From DASYQD01 sp963846495 (GTDB taxonomy: Bacteria; Acidobacteriota; Thermoanaerobaculia; Multivoradales; JAIOJS01): a DNA stretch of 64,000 bases. Shown piece by piece: positions 61,123 through 64,000 of this stretch (the stretch's first letter is position 1; each line of letters starts with the position of its first letter). The position numbers and the translations under genes were made by a program. Below the pieces are notes generated by a model. It saw nothing but the letters and a program-made list of their open reading frames with translations, was not told the DNA's origin and searched no databases. The stretch lies in the NCBI GenBank assembly GCA_963846495.1, contig CAWJWP010000002.1, positions 1 to 64,000 on the forward strand, in the 5' to 3' direction.

Positions 61123-62280
61123 ATGAGACGCCAATTGCTCGCCCTCACTCTGCTGGTCGCTGCCACCACGTCGGCGGCGCAGGCCGGGGCGACCTATCGC
61201 GCCGCCCTCGTCGTCGAGCCGAGCACCTGGACGGTGCTCTACTCGCGCGACCCGCATCTGCAGCTGCCGACCGCCTCGATGATCAAGATGCTCAACGCGC
61301 TGGTGGCGATGGACGCCATCGAGCGCGGCGAGGTGACCTGGGACACGCCGATCCGCGCCTCGCGCGAGTCGGCGCTCGTCGAAGGCTCGCAGGTCTACCT
61401 CGAAGAGGGCGAGGTCTTCACCGTCCGCGACCTGATGAAGGCGATGATGGTGAAGTCCGCCAACGACGCCGCCGATGCGCTCGCCGTCGGGATCGCCGGC
61501 TCGCGCGAGGCGTACGTACAGCGCATGCGCGACAAGGCGCGCGCGATGGGGCTCGCCGACACGTTGGTCCATACGCCGCACGGGCTGCCGACGAACGACA
61601 CCGGGCTGCCCGAGGACCGTTCGTCGCCGACGGACCTCGCGCGCATGGGCGCCGAGGTGCTGCGCTACCCCGAGCTGCGCGTCCTCGTCTCGACGCGGCT
61701 GGCGCCGTTCCGTCAAGGCGAGTTCGAGCTCTTCAACCCCAACCGCCTGCTCGGCCGCTACGCCTTCGCCACCGGCATCAAGACCGGCTACCACGCCGGC
61801 TCCGACTTCTGCTTGACCGCCTCGGCGCGCCGCGATGGCATGGAGCTGATCGCGGTGGTGATGGGCGCGCCGCACCTCTACGACCGCTTCAACGCCGCCG
61901 AGGAGCTGCTCGAGGACGCCTTCAACCACTACCGCCTGCTGGTGCCGGTGCGCGCCGGCGAGGTGTTGGGACAGCGGGCGCCGGTGTGGGGCGGCACCGA
62001 TGCCACGGTACAGGTGCGCGCGGCGGCGGATGCGCGGCTGGTGGTACGGCGCGGCTTCGCGCCGCAGCTGCAGCGGCTGGTGGCGCTGGAACGGCAGCCG
62101 GCGCCGGTGGACAAGGGCGAAGCGGTGGGACGCGTCGTCGTGCGGCTCGGCGACCGCGTGGTGGCGCAGGTGCCGGCGGTGGCGGGAGCCGAGGTGCCGG
62201 AGGCGTCGCCGTGGCAGCTCTTCCGTCACCGCATGTGGAGCGGCCTGCTGGCGCGCTTCGCCTCGCTCGTGCTGATCTGA
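61123..62280 (+). CDS. D-alanyl-D-alanine carboxypeptidase (S11 family)
   Basis: 385 residues. Signal peptide (LLALTLLVAATTSAAQAG). Active-site motifs SMIKML (SxxK), KSANDAADA (SxN) and IKTGYHAGSDF (KTG) identify a low-molecular-weight penicillin-binding protein that trims peptidoglycan stem peptides. A PBP5-type C-terminal beta domain follows (PVDKGEAVGRVVVRLGDRVV) and a short C-terminal hydrophobic anchor (SGLLARFASLVLI). It converges with the phasin gene over a terminator. Confidence 0.95.
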   Translation: MRRQLLALTLLVAATTSAAQAGATYRAALVVEPSTWTVLYSRDPHLQLPTASMIKMLNALVAMDAIERGEVTWDTPIRASRESALVEGSQVYLEEGEVFTVRDLMKAMMVKSANDAADALAVGIAGSREAYVQRMRDKARAMGLADTLVHTPHGLPTNDTGLPEDRSSPTDLARMGAEVLRYPELRVLVSTRLAPFRQGEFELFNPNRLLGRYAFATGIKTGYHAGSDFCLTASARRDGMELIAVVMGAPHLYDRFNAAEELLEDAFNHYRLLVPVRAGEVLGQRAPVWGGTDATVQVRAAADARLVVRRGFAPQLQRLVALERQPAPVDKGEAVGRVVVRLGDRVVAQVPAVAGAEVPEASPWQLFRHRMWSGLLARFASLVLI

Positions 62281-62292
62281 CGAGCTTGACGC

Positions 62293-62335
62293 GAGAAAGA
62301 AGAACGGGCGAGGCGGTCCGGCACCGCCTCGCCCG
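62293..62335 (-). terminator. Rho-independent terminator of the phasin gene
   Basis: Perfect 13-bp arms (62305-62317 and 62323-62335) around a 5-nt loop. On the minus strand the stem is followed by TTCTTCTTTCTC. It lies downstream of the phasin stop at 62379. Confidence 0.85.
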
Positions 62336-62378
62336 ATGAAAATCGCCGGCCGTACGGGCTGGCGCTGATCGTGTCGGC

Positions 62379-62789
62379 TCAGCCCGCCGCGGCGGCCTTG
62401 GTGCCCTTCTGCAGGCCCTCGACCTTGCGCGTCAGCTCGGCGACGCGGTCGGTGAGCAGACGGATCTGGTCCTGGTTGGGGATGCCGAGGCGGTTGACGA
62501 TCTTGGCCAAGCGGCTGTCGAGCTCGTCCTGCGCGCGGCGGTAGACCTTCTCGGCGCGCGCGGTCGCCTGCTTGGTGGTGGTATCGAGCTGCTTCTTGCC
62601 GGCGGCGACCTTCTTCTTGCCTTCGGCCTCGACCTTGCGGCCGCGGCTGACGAGGCGGTCGAACAGGCGGCCGGTCTCCTCCTGCGAGAGGGCGGCGGCG
62701 CCGAGGCCGGCGAGGAAGACCTGGTGGGCGGACTCGGTCACGTCGTCGAGCTGCTTCTTGACCTGATCGCGGAGCTGCGTGGTGGCCAT
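62379..62789 (-). CDS. Phasin family (polyhydroxyalkanoate granule-associated) protein
   Basis: 136 residues, almost entirely helical. DQVKKQLDDVTESAHQVFLA, GLGAAALSQEETGRLFDRLV match the PhaI/PhaF-type phasin domain; a coiled-coil Leu-zipper segment (LLTDRVAELTRKVEGLQKGT) ends it. It lacks the long Lys/Ala/Pro tail of PhaF. It coats storage granules in the cytoplasm. The ATG at 62789 has GAGGAG about 8 nt upstream. Preceded by an array of palindromes (62829-62918). No PHA synthase gene lies in this window. Confidence 0.85.
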   Translation of the reverse strand: MATTQLRDQVKKQLDDVTESAHQVFLAGLGAAALSQEETGRLFDRLVSRGRKVEAEGKKKVAAGKKQLDTTTKQATARAEKVYRRAQDELDSRLAKIVNRLGIPNQDQIRLLTDRVAELTRKVEGLQKGTKAAAAG

Positions 62790-62828
62790 GGGATCTCTCC
62801 TCGTGATTGGCGGCGGTTGGGTCCCGGC

Positions 62829-62918
62829 TGCCGCAGCGCGGCGGTCTCTTGCCGTGACGCGGCAAAGGGTACAGCCGCACTGCGGCAAATGTCAAGAGGT
62901 TTATGCCGCAATGCGGCA
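62829..62918. promoter_or_regulatory. Array of GCCGCA/TGCGGC palindromes upstream of the phasin gene
   Basis: Four sites in 90 bp: a degenerate one at 62829-62843, TTGCCG-N5-CGGCAA at 62849-62865, GCCGCA-C-TGCGGC at 62874-62886, and a perfect 15-bp palindrome TGCCGCA-A-TGCGGCA at 62904-62918. Centres are about 21, 23 and 31 bp apart, near whole helical turns. The last site with its flanks matches the element upstream of fadA. PhaR-type repressors are known to bind TGC/GCA-rich sites at phasin promoters; assignment here is inference. Confidence 0.7.
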
Positions 62919-62982
62919 AAGCCGGGAGAGTCAGACACGGAGAAGAGACGAGCGGGAGAAGAGAAGAAGTTTGGTTCGGAGC

Positions 62983-63006
62983 GGACCGGAACCGGAACCG
63001 GAACCG
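62983..63006. repeat. Hexanucleotide microsatellite
   Basis: About four tandem copies of GGAACC/ACCGGA-type units in the phasin-pnp gap (62790-63138). The rest of that 349-bp gap holds the palindrome array and the pnp terminator; no gene is seen. Confidence 0.7.
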
Positions 63007-63070
63007 TAGCCGGAAAGTTCGTACGGAAACGGGGTTCGAGCCAAAAGTGGAGACGGCAAGGCGCGCTGCT

Positions 63071-63106
63071 GAAAATGAAACGGCCCTCGCCGATTGACGA
63101 GGGCCG
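63071..63106 (-). terminator. Rho-independent terminator of pnp
   Basis: CGGCCCTCG (63081-63089) and CGAGGGCCG (63098-63106) form a perfect 9-bp stem; on the minus strand TTTCATTTTC follows. It lies 33 nt after the pnp stop. Confidence 0.85.
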
Positions 63107-63138
63107 CTGGGAGACGCGAAAGCGAGTGGGCTGCCGGG

Positions 63139-64000
<862 letters not shown>

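Overview
The window is uniformly very GC-rich bacterial chromosome. It carries a TonB-dependent receptor, a D,D-carboxypeptidase, an L,D-transpeptidase and putative lipoproteins, so the cell is Gram-negative type. Secreted proteins built from ELWRTDGTxAGT-like repeats, a C-terminal DSGWFWFF/KVLDG module, a DGFESG C-terminal motif, sortilin-type BNR propellers and many ECF/FecR regulators suggest an Acidobacteriota genome, possibly Thermoanaerobaculia. That placement is inferred from gene content; no rRNA or tRNA gene was found. There is no phage or plasmid backbone. Many well-conserved genes are broken by single-base shifts, mostly in the left 31 kb, which looks like draft-sequence error more than decay. 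Such genes are annotated here as one locus each.

Layout. 0-2.9 kb: TPR/Ser-Thr kinase and a PIN-domain pair. 3-8.4 kb: fatty-acid beta-oxidation operon fadA-fadN-fadE (minus strand). 8.6-10.3 kb: DGPF protein plus ECF42-type sigma factor. 10.3-16.2 kb: secreted His-periodic protein, a CEMIP-like G8/beta-helix protein, and a SEFIR/NB-ARC/TPR protein that may be an immune-type NTPase. 16.5-25.7 kb: TetR, TonB receptor, then a coupled SDR / KAS III-like / acyl-CoA ligase / alpha-beta hydrolase operon bracketed by two copies of a 105-107 bp inverted-repeat element, then a Spinster-type MFS exporter. 25.7-32.1 kb: two large ELWRTDGT-repeat secreted proteins.

32.2-43.6 kb: AlaX-type editing protein, sigma/anti-sigma/Spy-like envelope operon, two secreted propellers, L,D-transpeptidase, TPR protein, phosphatase and glycosyltransferase. 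43.7-44.3 kb: VapBC-type module. 44.3-47.6 kb: oxidative pentose phosphate genes (zwf, gnd, pgl). 47.6-50.6 kb: a HEVLGH-motif envelope protein and twin HTH genes with matching promoters. 50.6-57.3 kb: speA, BON lipoprotein, lepB, the EF-P lysylation set (epmA, efp, epmB), Nudix. 57.4-60.9 kb: secreted intradiol-dioxygenase-like protein, ECF sigma/FecR pair, secreted LKNG protein. 61.1-64 kb: D-Ala-D-Ala carboxypeptidase, phasin and pnp (running off the right edge).

The most connected biology is lipid and storage metabolism. A 23-bp palindromic element upstream of the fad operon recurs (20 of 23 bases) in an array of similar palindromes upstream of the phasin gene, which suggests one regulator links beta-oxidation to polyhydroxyalkanoate granules. 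The SEFIR-NB-ARC-TPR gene and the repeat-bracketed TonB/KAS/ligase region are the best candidates for undescribed systems.
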